Shown here piece by piece: positions 1 to 6,094 of a DNA stretch of 15,618 nt. Source of the stretch: DASRDR01 sp035550795 (lineage in GTDB: Bacteria > Methylomirabilota > Methylomirabilia > Rokubacteriales > DASRDR01); contig DASZOL010000109.1 of the NCBI GenBank assembly GCA_035550795.1, positions 1 to 15,618 on the forward strand, in the 5' to 3' direction. The translations under genes were made by a program, and so were the position numbers. The notes under the pieces are model-generated. The model saw only the letters and a list, made by a program, of their open reading frames with translations. It was not told the DNA's origin and did no database searches. Position 1 is the first letter of the stretch. Each line of letters opens with the position of its first letter.

Positions 1-160
1 GTCCGGTCAGGCCGCGACGCCGTGCGGCTGCGCCGTTCCGGACCGGTGAGTCGACGCGGCCGCGCGTCGATGCGGTCGTGTCGTGCGGTCATAGCGCCGG
101 CGCGGCGGTTCTACTAGACTGCGGCCCGACCGGCCGCCCGCTTACGCGACACCGCGCCGA
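1..160. other. left-edge sequence without a recognisable gene
   Basis: No reading frame here looks like a protein I recognise. The frame that encodes the TRAP permease tail further right has stops at 47-49 (TGA) and 92-94 (TAG). The stretch is dominated by CG-rich short repeats of the gtcg/gcgg type. It may be degraded permease sequence or an intergenic spacer brought in by a rearrangement. Confidence 0.4.
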
Positions 161-349
161 GCTCGGATCGGCATCCTGACGCCGCCGTTCGGGGTCGCCC
201 TGTTCGTCGTGGCGAAGATCGGCAACATCCCGTTCCACCGCCTGGCCCGCGCCATCCTGCCATTCCTCGGGACGCTCCTGGTCGTGCAGGTCATCGTGAC
301 GTACTGGCCCGGCCTCATCCTCTTCCTGCCGCGCCTGTTCTTCGACTAG
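161..349 (+). pseudogene. C-terminal remnant of a TRAP transporter large permease (DctM-like)
   Basis: From about base 167 to the TAG at 347-349 the + strand encodes a hydrophobic tail that begins IGILTPPFGVALFVVAKIG and ends in FLPRLFFD. The LTPPxGxxLFVV pattern followed by one last membrane segment is typical of the C-terminus of DctM/TRAP large permeases, the proton- or sodium-driven membrane subunit for carboxylate-like solutes. Only about 60 of the usual ~430 codons are present. The frame is closed upstream by stops at 47-49 and 92-94, and no other frame carries the preceding DctM helices. There is no start codon or ribosome-binding site for the piece. I read it as a truncated, non-functional remnant. 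An assembly error at the left edge is the main alternative. Confidence 0.75.
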
Positions 350-378
350 CTCGGGCCGGACGGCGTCCGGACGCCGAG
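350..378. terminator. bidirectional hairpin between convergent genes
   Basis: This sits directly after the permease-tail stop and 15 bp before the GNAT stop, so the flanking genes converge on it. CTCGG (350-354) pairs with CCGAG (374-378), and inside it CCGGAC (356-361) pairs with GTCCGG (365-370) around a GGC loop. The core 361-376 is also a perfect 16-bp palindrome. There is no T-run on either strand, so it is terminator-like rather than a canonical intrinsic terminator. Confidence 0.5.
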
Positions 379-393
379 TCAGGCGCCCGTCGC

Positions 394-1071
394 TCAGCGC
401 CCCCCGGCGCGCGGCGGCTCCCGGTACTCGGGGTTGCGCCAGACGATGTAGGCGGCCTTGTTGTCGCAGGACGGATCCATCAGGTAGTCCTGGATGATCC
501 CGTGGACGCGGAACCCGCACCGGAGCTGGGCGCTGAGTGTCGGGTCGACCAGCTCCCCGGCGACCACCCGGGCGACGTAGGCCTCGACGCCGAGCCGGTC
601 CTTCCACTGGCCGTAGCCGCGGAGCAAGCCGCCCGCGACGTGCCCCCGCAGGTTCAGGCGGCGGACGAGAGCGTGGCGGGCCCCGTAGAGGACCCGGGCG
701 ACGCCGCGCCGCCGGTACTCCGGCAGCACCCCGATGTCCACCCCGTAGAGCCACTCGCCCTCCGGGTCGTGGGTGCCGAGCCAGTTGTGGTCGACCGCGT
801 CGACGTAGCGGTGCTCGATGCGATCGAGGTCCACCGTGGTCCGGAGGTCCGTCGAGCAGCCGACGACCCGCCCCGCCCGCGTGACGACGGCGAACTGACC
901 CTCCGGGAAGCGCTGGACGTGCGCCCGGTAGTGGGCGGCGGAGATGAGCTGCTCCGCCGCCAGGGTGGGGAAGCAGGCGCGCTGGATCGCGGCGAGCTCC
1001 TCCGCCATGCCGTCGGTGCTGTTGACGACGGTGAAGTCGTCCGCCTGCTCCCCGGGTCGACCCGCCGCCAC
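394..1071 (-). CDS. GNAT family N-acetyltransferase
   Basis: Predicted cytoplasmic acetyl-CoA-dependent N-acetyltransferase of 225 aa; substrate unknown. The acetyl-CoA-binding motif A is clear at residues ~111-125: a beta strand VDIGVLPEYR followed by RRRGVA, the R/Q-x-x-G-x-A pyrophosphate loop, then a helix. An N-terminal region (residues ~12-40, ending in RACFPTL) and a C-terminal part with NGF-like text (CGFRVHGIIQDYL, ~185-197) fit a GNAT subgroup common in high-GC uncultured bacteria. The GTG start at 1071 puts a normal N-terminus ahead of the fold. An ATG at residue 22 would cut into the first strand/helix. There is no strong Shine-Dalgarno sequence. It lies 6 bp after, and in the same frame as, the truncated aminotransferase, so it may depend on that gene's transcript or be an in-frame fusion product interrupted by TAG. 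Confidence 0.85.
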   Translation of the reverse strand: MAAGRPGEQADDFTVVNSTDGMAEELAAIQRACFPTLAAEQLISAAHYRAHVQRFPEGQFAVVTRAGRVVGCSTDLRTTVDLDRIEHRYVDAVDHNWLGTHDPEGEWLYGVDIGVLPEYRRRGVARVLYGARHALVRRLNLRGHVAGGLLRGYGQWKDRLGVEAYVARVVAGELVDPTLSAQLRCGFRVHGIIQDYLMDPSCDNKAAYIVWRNPEYREPPRAGGR

Positions 1072-1077
1072 GAAGGC

Positions 1078-1461
1078 CTACGCGCTCACCTGCTCCGCGG
1101 CCGCCACGGCCCGCGCCACCGCCCGGCCGTCGATGGCGTCGTCGGTGTCGACGAAGACGATCAGCCGCACGTGGAGGTCTTCGCGAAACCCGTTGGCGCG
1201 GATCACCTCCAGCGTGTCCTGCTCGAGGCGATCGAGATCCGTCGGTAGGGGCACGCGGGCGATCTTGGCCGAGCGCTGGAGCCGCCGGAGGTGATCGCGC
1301 AGGCGAAAGACGTGGAGCTGCTGGTCGGTGTGGCTCCAGTAGGCGCGCATCGCCTCGTACACGCTCGCCGCGTACTTCATCGCGGTGGACAGGACGTGGA
1401 CGCGTGCGTCCTCGTACGGAATGATCCCTCCGTTCATCAGGAGCAGTCGAGGCTTGGCCAT
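1078..1461 (-). pseudogene. truncated class IV PLP aminotransferase (branched-chain/D-amino-acid type), N-terminal third only
   Basis: The 127-codon frame matches the N-terminal domain of IlvE-type class IV aminotransferases: an opening strand with MNGGIIPYEDARV, then SVYEAMRAY (residues ~33-41, the usual VFEGIRAY region), then FRLRDHLRRLQRSAKI (~52-67) and an RxNGxxxDxHVRxxVF segment (~88-103). Intact enzymes are ~300 aa and bind PLP on a lysine near residue 160. That lysine and the whole C-terminal domain are absent here. After residue ~110 the family resemblance fades and a TAG (1078-1080) ends the frame. Two codons later, in the same frame, the GTG of the GNAT gene begins. This is best explained by a deletion joining the two genes. 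It is unlikely to be active as a transaminase. The ATG at 1461 has no clear ribosome-binding site. Confidence 0.75.
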
Positions 1462-1653
1462 GGGGCCACGTTACCCGATGCGCCGGTCGTGCGGCAAGGG
1501 ACGGACTGGAGTGCGCGTCGTGGTCCGTGCAGGTCCGGTCCTCACCAGCGCGCCCCGGCGGCCCGGCCTCGGCTGCGATACTCTCGGAGGGTACCGAGCT
1601 CAACGGCGCCGAGGCCGCGTGACGTTCCTCGGCCGGAGGCAAGGGAGGGCGGC

Positions 1654-2061
1654 ATGAAGCTCAGGAAGGGATTCCGTGAGATGGTCGACGCGGCGAAGGC
1701 GCGCATCCGCACCATCACCCTGGACGAGGCCCGGGCGCGCCACGGCCGGCAGGACGTCGTCTTCGTCGACCTCCGAGACGTGCGCGAGCTCGAGCGGGAG
1801 GGCATGATCCCCGGCGCCTTCCACTGCCCGCGCGGCATGCTCGAGTTCTGGATCGACCCCGAGAGCCCCTACTTCAAGGAGGTCTTCGGCTCGGGCAAAG
1901 AGTTCGTCTTCTACTGCAATGGCGCGTGGCGCTCCGCCCTCGCGGCCGACACGGCCCGGGAGATGGGCCTCGATCGCGTAACGGAGATGGACGGGGGCTT
2001 TGCCGCGTGGAAGGCCGCCGGGTACCCCGTCGCGGAGCGCGGCCCGAAGAAGCCCGCCTGA
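1654..2061 (+). CDS. single-domain rhodanese-like sulfurtransferase
   Basis: A 135-aa cytoplasmic protein with one rhodanese domain, a family that moves sulfane sulfur from donors such as thiosulfate or persulfides to thiol acceptors. The CH2A-like strand VVFVDLRDVRELE (residues ~35-47) is followed by GMIPGAFHCPRG (50-61). The active-site loop is CNGAWRS (88-94), with catalytic Cys88 and a basic residue (Arg93) as in active family members. The last part, MDGGFAAWKAAGYPV, is the conserved C-terminal helix of the fold. The ATG at 1654 is chosen because AGGGAGG lies about 5 bases upstream. The frame is open further upstream to 1291, but that part runs antisense through the aminotransferase fragment and is not coding. 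The gene is monocistronic, with a hairpin at its stop codon. Physiological donor and acceptor cannot be read from the context. Confidence 0.9.
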   Translation: MKLRKGFREMVDAAKARIRTITLDEARARHGRQDVVFVDLRDVRELEREGMIPGAFHCPRGMLEFWIDPESPYFKEVFGSGKEFVFYCNGAWRSALAADTAREMGLDRVTEMDGGFAAWKAAGYPVAERGPKKPA

Positions 2062-2076
2062 CGGTTGGCCGTCAGG
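2057..2076 (+). terminator. hairpin overlapping the rhodanese stop codon
   Basis: CCTGACGG (2057-2064) and CCGTCAGG (2069-2076) form a perfect 8-bp stem with a TTGG loop, and the rhodanese TGA (2059-2061) lies inside the left arm. No T-run follows (the next bases are GGTACC), so it may stabilise the 3' end or terminate weakly. Confidence 0.5.
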
Positions 2077-2378
2077 GGTACCCTCACGACGTCGGCCGGG
2101 CCCCGCCGTAGGTTTCCGGCGTGCGCCACGCAAACAGAAGGCCGCGACCGCCGGGACTTCGCGCGCCGAGGCTTCTGGGTGCTCAGACCGAGCGCTTTGA
2201 TGGCGGCGGAGGCGCTCACGCCCCTCAGGTCCGCCAGGAAGAGAGCCCCGGATCGTCGACCAGTCTGACACGGAAGAGAGACGGAGCGTAAGGCTCTCGA
2301 GCTTGCGGATCGGCGGAACTTCCGGCCCTGCGTTCAGCGGCCGGCGCGCATCACGGCATGCTGCCGTCGCGAGCGCCG
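2077..2378. other. convergent intergenic stretch, no gene seen
   Basis: These 302 bases lie between the 3' ends of the rhodanese (+) and EamA transporter (-) genes. Short frames exist on both strands, but none has a recognisable motif, a good ribosome-binding site or plausible composition. I see no tRNA-like or riboswitch-like structure. Confidence 0.5.
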
Positions 2379-2405
2379 CGGGCGCCGCGAATCCCCTGGC
2401 GCCCG
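2379..2405 (-). terminator. hairpin downstream of the EamA transporter gene
   Basis: CGGGCGCC (2379-2386) and GGCGCCCG (2398-2405) form a perfect 8-bp GC stem around an 11-base loop, 10 bases beyond the transporter stop codon on the minus strand. There is no T-run, as is usual for terminator-like stems in very GC-rich genomes. Confidence 0.5.
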
Positions 2406-2415
2406 GGCCCCGACC

Positions 2416-3384
2416 TCAGTGCACCGAGGAGCGCTCCCACGCGCCGAGCGCCTGCGCCAGGATTGCCGCGATCACGAGTCCGCCGCCGACGAGCGTCGCC
2501 GCATTCGGCGCCTCGCCCACTCCGATCCAGACCCAGAGGGGAGCCATGACCAGCTCGGCCGTGGCGACGAGCTGGAGCTCGGCCGCCGGAAGGTGGCGCG
2601 AGGCGCGCGTGTAGAGAACCAGGCCGCCGCCGAGCTGGAGCGCGCCCATGGACAGGCCGAGCAGGAGATCTCGAGGCGAGACGAGCGGCGACGCGCCCAT
2701 GAGGCCCAGCGCGGCCAGGCTGAACAGCGCGCCCAGGATCCCGGCGTGAAGCACCGCCGGCAGCATGTCGCTCTGCCGGTTGTATCGCAGCAGGAGCGCG
2801 TGGCCGGCGAAGGTCACGGCCGAGCCGAGGGCGAGCAGGTTCCCGCCGAGCCGACCGAGGGCGAGCCCGCCCCCCATCATCACGGCGACGCCGATGGCCG
2901 CCAGCACCATGATGCCCCAGACCCGGCGAGGGACGCGCTCACCGAGGAACGCCTGGGCGCCGATCGCGGCGAGGAAGGGCGTGATGCCGCCCATGAAGGC
3001 GGCGTTCGCCACCGTGACGCGGCCGAGGGCGAGGATGAACAGGACCGACGACGCGCTCGAGCAGACGCCTGCGAGGACCCCGGGCCAGCCGGCGAGCCGG
3101 ATCGCCTGCGCGACCTGCCCCCGGTGGACGACCGCGATCATGCCCCCCACCATCGCGGTAACCCCGAGCGAGCGGTACAGGATGATGTGCCAGCTGGTCG
3201 CCTCCTGGATGAGGCGGACCATCAGGCCGGCCAGGCTCCAGAAGAAGGTCGCCCCCAGGGCGAGGGCAAGGCCCCGACCCTGGCTCCAGCGAGCGGGCTC
3301 GCCCGGCTCCGGTCCGGCGTCGGGCCCGGACGGCGGGCCCGGCCCGGTCGGCTCAGCCATGGCGGGGCCGGGCCGAAGGTCCAC
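2416..3384 (-). CDS. EamA/DMT-family membrane transporter
   Basis: A 322-aa inner-membrane protein of the drug/metabolite transporter superfamily, whose bacterial members usually export amino acids or other small metabolites. After a Pro/Gly-rich cytoplasmic leader (residues 1-35) there are about ten hydrophobic segments arranged as two EamA repeats (roughly 37-165 and 180-312). Typical EamA text includes the first helix GATFFWSLAGLMVRL, the RSLGVTAM segment at 71-78, and the FLGERVPRRVWGIMVLAAIGV loop-helix near 146-166. The second repeat keeps a shorter version (ELVMAPLWVWIGVGEAPN). The start is GTG at 3384; an ATG at 3360 (residue 9) would give nearly the same protein, and neither has a good ribosome-binding site. 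It is the last gene of the minus-strand block, 94 bp after the small gene at 3479-3745. Substrate cannot be predicted. Confidence 0.88.
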   Translation of the reverse strand: MDLRPGPAMAEPTGPGPPSGPDAGPEPGEPARWSQGRGLALALGATFFWSLAGLMVRLIQEATSWHIILYRSLGVTAMVGGMIAVVHRGQVAQAIRLAGWPGVLAGVCSSASSVLFILALGRVTVANAAFMGGITPFLAAIGAQAFLGERVPRRVWGIMVLAAIGVAVMMGGGLALGRLGGNLLALGSAVTFAGHALLLRYNRQSDMLPAVLHAGILGALFSLAALGLMGASPLVSPRDLLLGLSMGALQLGGGLVLYTRASRHLPAAELQLVATAELVMAPLWVWIGVGEAPNAATLVGGGLVIAAILAQALGAWERSSVH

Positions 3385-3478
3385 CGGACTCGAGGTCGGA
3401 CGAGGGCGCGCGCACCGGGCAGAGTGTAGCGCACCCCTCGGGAGCGCCGGCGGGCTCGGCGCCCACGAACCGCGTCGC

Positions 3479-3745
3479 CTACGCGGCGTCGTCGCCCCCG
3501 CGGCGGAGAGGCCGCACGAGGCGGAGATCGGGCTGGCCGTCCCGCCCGTCGGGCTTCTTCTCGTTGGTGAAGGCCAGGTAGCTCAGCCGCTCCTCCCCGC
3601 GCAGCAGCGCCGCGATCGCGTCCGCGATCACCGCGCCGGCGTCGATCTCGATGGCGAGGAAGGGTCCGCTGGATCCGGTCTTCTGCCAGGCCGCACCGAC
3701 GTCTTGCCGCCCGTTCCGTCCGCGCCGCGTATCCGTGCTGGCCAT
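3479..3745 (-). CDS. small conserved-looking protein, DUF736-like pattern
   Basis: An 88-aa soluble protein of unknown function. A charged N-terminus precedes GAAWQKTGSSGPFLAIEID (residues ~17-35), which resembles the GAAWKKTSxxGxxYLSxKID pattern I associate with DUF736-like small proteins. A second piece, AFTNEKKPDGRDGQPDLRLV (~58-77), resembles the Asn-x-x-Lys/PDxRV segment of the same group. The match is from memory and partial, and the order of segments differs from the family I recall. The ATG at 3745 is supported by a GAGGAGAAAGG ribosome-binding region just upstream. The gene starts 11 bp after the pseudopilin stop, so the two are likely co-transcribed, but nothing in its sequence suggests a role in secretion. 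Confidence 0.65.
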   Translation of the reverse strand: MASTDTRRGRNGRQDVGAAWQKTGSSGPFLAIEIDAGAVIADAIAALLRGEERLSYLAFTNEKKPDGRDGQPDLRLVRPLRRGGDDAA

Positions 3746-3756
3746 GACCTTTCTCC

Positions 3757-4206
3757 TCACGGCGGGCCCGCGCCGTCCGCGATGCGAGCCCGGCCCAGGA
3801 TGTTGACGATGATGCGGCGGGTCTCCCCGCCGCTCCGGACCGTGATGGTGCCGGCAGGCACCGCGAAGCCCTTCGGCGAGAACTGGATCGACACGTTGGC
3901 GGTCGCGACCGCTCCGTCGACGAGACCGTGCGGCCCATCGACCGTCTGCGCGTCGCCGGCGGGATCGCCGACGATCCGAAAGGCGCGCCCGTCGGGCTCC
4001 ATGACGAGCGCGTGAGTCACCCCCTTGGCGCGGGCGCGGGCCTTGGTGAGATGGACCGCCGCGTAGAGGTCGGCCGTCGCACCCATCGCCCGGTACCTCT
4101 CGATCGCCGCGCCCACCGTGGGGACGACCGCGCCCATCAGGATTCCCAGCACGCACAGCACGACGACGACCTCGGCCAGCGTGACCCCGCCCTGTTCCCC
4201 TCGCAT
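3757..4206 (-). CDS. type II secretion/type IV pilus-like pseudopilin (GspH-type)
   Basis: A 149-aa protein with a class III signal. MRGEQGG precedes VTLAEVVVVLCVLGILMG, so prepilin peptidase (PilD/GspO type) should cut after Gly7, leaving Val at +1 and the diagnostic Glu at +5 (Glu12). A single hydrophobic helix (residues ~8-30) continues into an amphipathic helix rich in RYRAMGATADLYAAVHLTKARARAKG, followed by a small beta-rich domain, as in minor pseudopilins GspH/FimT. The ATG at 4206 is preferred over upstream starts because GGAGG lies 8 bases before it and it gives the normal short leader. No gsp or pil gene is adjacent; only the 88-aa gene follows, 11 bp away. It must borrow the assembly machinery from elsewhere in the genome, or have a specialised use. 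Confidence 0.85.
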   Translation of the reverse strand: MRGEQGGVTLAEVVVVLCVLGILMGAVVPTVGAAIERYRAMGATADLYAAVHLTKARARAKGVTHALVMEPDGRAFRIVGDPAGDAQTVDGPHGLVDGAVATANVSIQFSPKGFAVPAGTITVRSGGETRRIIVNILGRARIADGAGPP

Positions 4207-4326
4207 CGCGACCTCCGCCGGACTCACCAGCAACGCCGGTGCCACGGCGCGGCCGGCGGGGTCACGGGCTCCGGATCCGCTCATTCCGCGGGTCGTTGCA
4301 CGGGCGCAACCTGCCGGGCGACCGCC

Positions 4327-4343
4327 GGGCGGCGGGGCCGCCC
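4327..4343 (-). terminator. GC hairpin between the MBL hydrolase and pseudopilin genes
   Basis: GGGCGGC (4327-4333) and GCCGCCC (4337-4343) give a 7-bp stem with a 3-base loop inside the 200-bp gap 4207-4406. A weaker 5-bp stem, GTTGC/GCAAC, lies at 4295-4310. There is no T-run. The position would suit termination of the six-gene minus-strand transcript. Confidence 0.35.
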
Positions 4344-4406
4344 CCGTCGGCGATCGTGGACGGGGTGGATCGAGACGGATGCGCCGTGCGGCGCGACCGG
4401 GGCCGC

Positions 4407-5261
4407 TCAGGCGGGACGGAAGCGGGGCGGGTCCCCGGGCAGGCGGACGACGCGGCCCTCGCGCTCCAGCTTCTGGACGTGCGAAAGCACCGACAGGCGC
4501 GCCACCGGATGGAGCGCCGGCGAGACCTCGCGGTACACGCGGGTGACGATGTCGACCACCGTCTCGGCCCCGGCGCCCACGGCCGTGAGGATCTGCGCGT
4601 CGCGCTCGAGTCGGTGGGCGATGTAGCCCTCGATGACGGGCCGGGCCGGCTCGAGGACCGGCCCATGGGCCGGATAGATGCGCTGGACGTCCAGCTGCAG
4701 TACCCGCCGGAGGGACGCAAGGTAGTCGCCGAGGTCGCCGTCGTCGGGCGGGATCACCGTCGTCGAGCCGCCGAGGATCAGGTCGCCCGTGAACAGGGCC
4801 CGCTCCTCCTCGAGGTAGTAGCAGAGGTGGTCGGAGGCGTGCCCCGGAGTGTACACGGCGTGAAGCGTGACGCCGTCGCCGCGGACCAGCGTGCCGTCCG
4901 CCAGGGGCTCCATCGGCACCGGCAGCGCCGCATCGTTCTTCACGAGCTTTGCGACCGGGATCCGCGGGAACGCGCGCCGCACGTCCGGCACCCCGCCGAT
5001 GTGGTCGACGTGCCGGTGCGTCAGGATGACCCGGGCCACCTCGTCTCCGCCCTCGGCGCGCAGGAACTCCGTGAGGAGCGGGACGTAGCCCGGGGCGCCG
5101 GCGCCCGTGTCGAGGAGGATCCGTCGGCACGCACCGACGAGATATGTGTTGGTGCCGGGGCCCGTCATGAGCCCGGGATTCAGCCCGAGCACCCGGCCGA
5201 CGAGGGGCGTGAGCCGGGCCGTCTCCGGGAGTGCCGGCGGGCGGGGCGCGCTCGCGCTCAT
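4407..5261 (-). CDS. MBL-fold metallo-hydrolase, LACTB2-like with C-terminal winged helix
   Basis: A 284-aa cytoplasmic metallo-beta-lactamase-fold hydrolase. The metal site is complete: THRHVDH (residues 81-87, giving His82, His84, Asp86 and His87), His141 in TPGHASDH, Asp160 in FTGD, and His199 in YPAHG. N-terminal NPGLMTGPGTNTYLVG (28-43) and a C-terminal winged-helix part (~210-284, with HPVARLSVLSHVQKLEREG) are characteristic of the LACTB2 group, which includes the human mitochondrial endoribonuclease LACTB2 and many uncharacterised bacterial hydrolases. The ATG at 5261 overlaps the Nudix stop as ATGA, so translation is probably coupled. Pairing of a LACTB2-like protein with a Nudix hydrolase suggests a shared clean-up or acyl-CoA/nucleotide hydrolysis role, but the substrate is not determined. 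Confidence 0.9.
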   Translation of the reverse strand: MSASAPRPPALPETARLTPLVGRVLGLNPGLMTGPGTNTYLVGACRRILLDTGAGAPGYVPLLTEFLRAEGGDEVARVILTHRHVDHIGGVPDVRRAFPRIPVAKLVKNDAALPVPMEPLADGTLVRGDGVTLHAVYTPGHASDHLCYYLEEERALFTGDLILGGSTTVIPPDDGDLGDYLASLRRVLQLDVQRIYPAHGPVLEPARPVIEGYIAHRLERDAQILTAVGAGAETVVDIVTRVYREVSPALHPVARLSVLSHVQKLEREGRVVRLPGDPPRFRPA

Positions 5262-6055
5262 GCCGGACGGACCACCGTCGACCAGTCGAAGAGGTAGTAG
5301 CGCGCCGCGTCCAGGCGGTCGATGATGCCGTGGAACTTCGGGCACCCGTCGGCGTGGTGGCGCCACACCGCGTCGTAGGACTCGAACTGGGCGAGGTACT
5401 GCGTCCCGTACTCGGCGGGCTCCGCCATCGGCCACTCGCCCAGCCGGAAGCGGCGGTGGGCCTCGGCCGGATCGACCCAGAAGCCCTCGGAGGCCTCTTC
5501 CGCGATCAGCCGCGGTCCCTGCCCCGCCGGGACGGGGCACAGGAAGAACCGCGCGCTGAAGCGAATCGGGCTGGCCGGCGGCGTCACGAAGTGAGCTAGG
5601 TACGCCAGCGGCGCGAGGTCGGCCCACCACGCCTCGGACGCCAGGACCGCGGTGAACGACCGCTCGCCGCGCACGAGGGCTCGCCGGTGACCCTCGAGCC
5701 GGACGGCCACGCGCGGGGCGTTCGCCGCGACGGGCCGCCCCGCGGCGTCCCGGGCCAGCAGCACGCCGGTCTCCTCGAAGACCTCCCGCACGCCCGCAAG
5801 CCAGTAGGCGAGCGCCGGGACCTCGTCCACGGGATCGGCGATTGCGCGCGCCGCGGCCTCCGGCGAGAGACCGCAGGTCCTGGAGAGGGCCTCGTGGCTC
5901 CGGTCAGCCAGATCCACCTTGCCTCCGGGGAAGGCGTAGTAGCCTCCCAGGAAGCGCATGCCGCGCGCGCGGCGGATCAGAAATACCTCGATGGCTCCTG
6001 CGACCCCGGGCCGGAGGAGGAGGACGGAGGCCGCGGGCCGGGGCTCGACGGGCAC
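5258..6055 (-). CDS. Nudix hydrolase, NUDT19-like with interrupted Nudix box
   Basis: A 265-aa cytoplasmic hydrolase of the Nudix superfamily, which cleaves nucleoside diphosphates linked to another group. FLGGYYAFPGGKVD (residues ~35-48) is the start of the Nudix box. The REVFEETG core (Arg90, Glu91, Glu94, Glu95, Gly97) comes about 45 residues later instead of the usual ~15. An insertion inside the Nudix box is known for NUDT19/RP2-type proteins, several of which hydrolyse CoA and acyl-CoA to phosphopantetheine derivatives and 3',5'-ADP. A CoA-directed activity would suit the nearby acyl-CoA dehydrogenases, but that is inference. The start is GTG at 6055, giving a strand RPAASVLLLRPG at the N-terminus; no ribosome-binding site is evident. 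It starts 39 bp after the MamK-like gene and ends in a 4-bp overlap with the MBL gene. Confidence 0.9.
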   Translation of the reverse strand: MPVEPRPAASVLLLRPGVAGAIEVFLIRRARGMRFLGGYYAFPGGKVDLADRSHEALSRTCGLSPEAAARAIADPVDEVPALAYWLAGVREVFEETGVLLARDAAGRPVAANAPRVAVRLEGHRRALVRGERSFTAVLASEAWWADLAPLAYLAHFVTPPASPIRFSARFFLCPVPAGQGPRLIAEEASEGFWVDPAEAHRRFRLGEWPMAEPAEYGTQYLAQFESYDAVWRHHADGCPKFHGIIDRLDAARYYLFDWSTVVRPA

Positions 6056-6094
6056 GGCCGGAGTCTAGCACGCGCCCGGAACGAGGGGCGGCGC

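Noticed and set aside
89..1642. A 517-codon minus-strand frame spanning the left end
   Set aside because: It overlaps the GNAT and aminotransferase fragment in another frame and is Arg/Gly/Pro-rich without family features.
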